From DATGQT01 sp033720695 (GTDB lineage: Bacteria; Bacteroidota; Rhodothermia; Rhodothermales; Rubricoccaceae): a stretch of 5,451 nt of DNA. The position numbers were made by a program, and so were the translations under genes. This document shows, in pieces, positions 5,057-5,451 of this stretch. The stretch lies in NCBI GenBank assembly GCA_033720695.1, contig JAWWCA010000228.1, forward strand, positions 1 through 5,451, read 5' to 3'. The notes under the pieces were generated by a model, which saw only the letters and a list, made by a program, of their open reading frames with translations, did not search any database and had not been told where the DNA came from. The stretch's first letter is position 1. Each line of letters starts with the position of its first letter.

Positions 5057-5431
5057 ATGAGCCAGCACGTCGACGTCCTCGCGTACCTCTTCATCGCGCT
5101 CGGCGTCCTCGTCCTGCTGGGCGGACTGCTGGCGGGCTGCGTCCTCGGCCTGAGCGGCGGGATCGTGGGCAGCGCGGAGATGAGCCCGGAGGGGGCCGGC
5201 GTGGCCGCGTTCCTCGCGGGCCTCGGCGCCTTCGTCTTCCTCATCGTGGCGGTGTACGCGGCGCTCTACCTCGCGGCCGGGTACGGGCTGCTGCGTCGGG
5301 AGCGGTGGGGCCGGATTCTGGGCCTCGTCGCGGGCGTGCTCGGGCTGCTCAACTTTCCGCTCGGCACGGCCATCGGGGGCTACGCGCTCTGGGCGCTGAC
5401 GCGGCCGGAGGTCGAAGACGCGTTCGCGTGA
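5057..5431 (+). CDS. Small multi-pass membrane protein of unknown function
   Basis: This is a 124-residue hydrophobic protein with about four predicted membrane segments (roughly 8-34, 46-78, 85-99 and 101-115) and short charged ends. The loop GLLRRERWGR (77-86) has several arginines and would favour the cytoplasmic side. The second half, GYGLLRRERWGRILG followed by NFPLGTAIGGYALWAL (99-114), is a pattern I associate with small uncharacterised bacterial and archaeal membrane proteins; the recognition is by eye and gives no function. No signal peptide distinct from the first membrane segment and no catalytic residues are apparent. The ATG at 5057 begins just before the first hydrophobic segment and fits. 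The gene is divergent from the cupredoxin gene, and only 20 bases follow its stop, so downstream partners cannot be judged. Confidence 0.8.
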   Translation: MSQHVDVLAYLFIALGVLVLLGGLLAGCVLGLSGGIVGSAEMSPEGAGVAAFLAGLGAFVFLIVAVYAALYLAAGYGLLRRERWGRILGLVAGVLGLLNFPLGTAIGGYALWALTRPEVEDAFA

Positions 5432-5451
5432 GCCCCGCGGCCGGGCGCCTC

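Noticed and set aside
4094..5068. Minus-strand frame of 324 codons around the cupredoxin gene
   Set aside because: Its Ser/Arg/Pro-rich translation lacks any motif and is the out-of-frame shadow of the cupredoxin gene.

Overview
The window is GC-rich DNA with codons strongly biased to G/C in third position. It most likely comes from the Rhodothermota/Bacteroidota lineage; a high-GC Rhodothermales such as the Rubricoccus/Rubrivirga group would fit. The main evidence is two secreted proteins ending in a type A C-terminal sorting domain of the type IX secretion system (T9SS). The lack of obvious Shine-Dalgarno sequences and several upstream elements resembling the Bacteroidota TTG / TAnnTTTG promoter fit too. 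The lineage is an inference from these features.

Layout. (1) 11-1939 (+): a 642-aa AAA+ ATPase with an apparently degenerate N-terminal AAA-like domain, an intact C-terminal ATPase domain and an Ala/Pro/Glu-rich insert inside the lid, overall Ycf46-like in architecture. (2) 1961-1992: a strong hairpin shared by convergent genes. (3) 2011-2196 (-): a 61-aa Phd/YefM-type antitoxin with no toxin beside it. (4) 2403-2708 (+): a 101-aa EutN/CcmL-family protein, the pentameric vertex subunit of bacterial microcompartments, with no other shell gene in view. (5) 2982-4157 (+): a secreted 391-aa protein with a T9SS sorting domain. (6) 4877 leftwards (-): a secreted cupredoxin (plastocyanin-like copper protein) with its own T9SS sorting domain. 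Its frame has no stop where the domain ends, so it reads on antisense across the whole of gene 5 to 2910. (7) 5057-5431 (+): a small polytopic membrane protein of unknown function.

The genes do not form an obvious operon; they alternate in strand (+ - + + - +), and each is likely transcribed alone. Two are linked by function: the convergent secreted proteins both carry T9SS signals and probably reach the cell surface. The solitary microcompartment vertex gene, next to a divergent solitary antitoxin, is the most unexpected content. No RNA genes, CRISPR arrays, insertion sequences or integrase genes were recognised, and no gene-free stretch exceeds about 275 bases.
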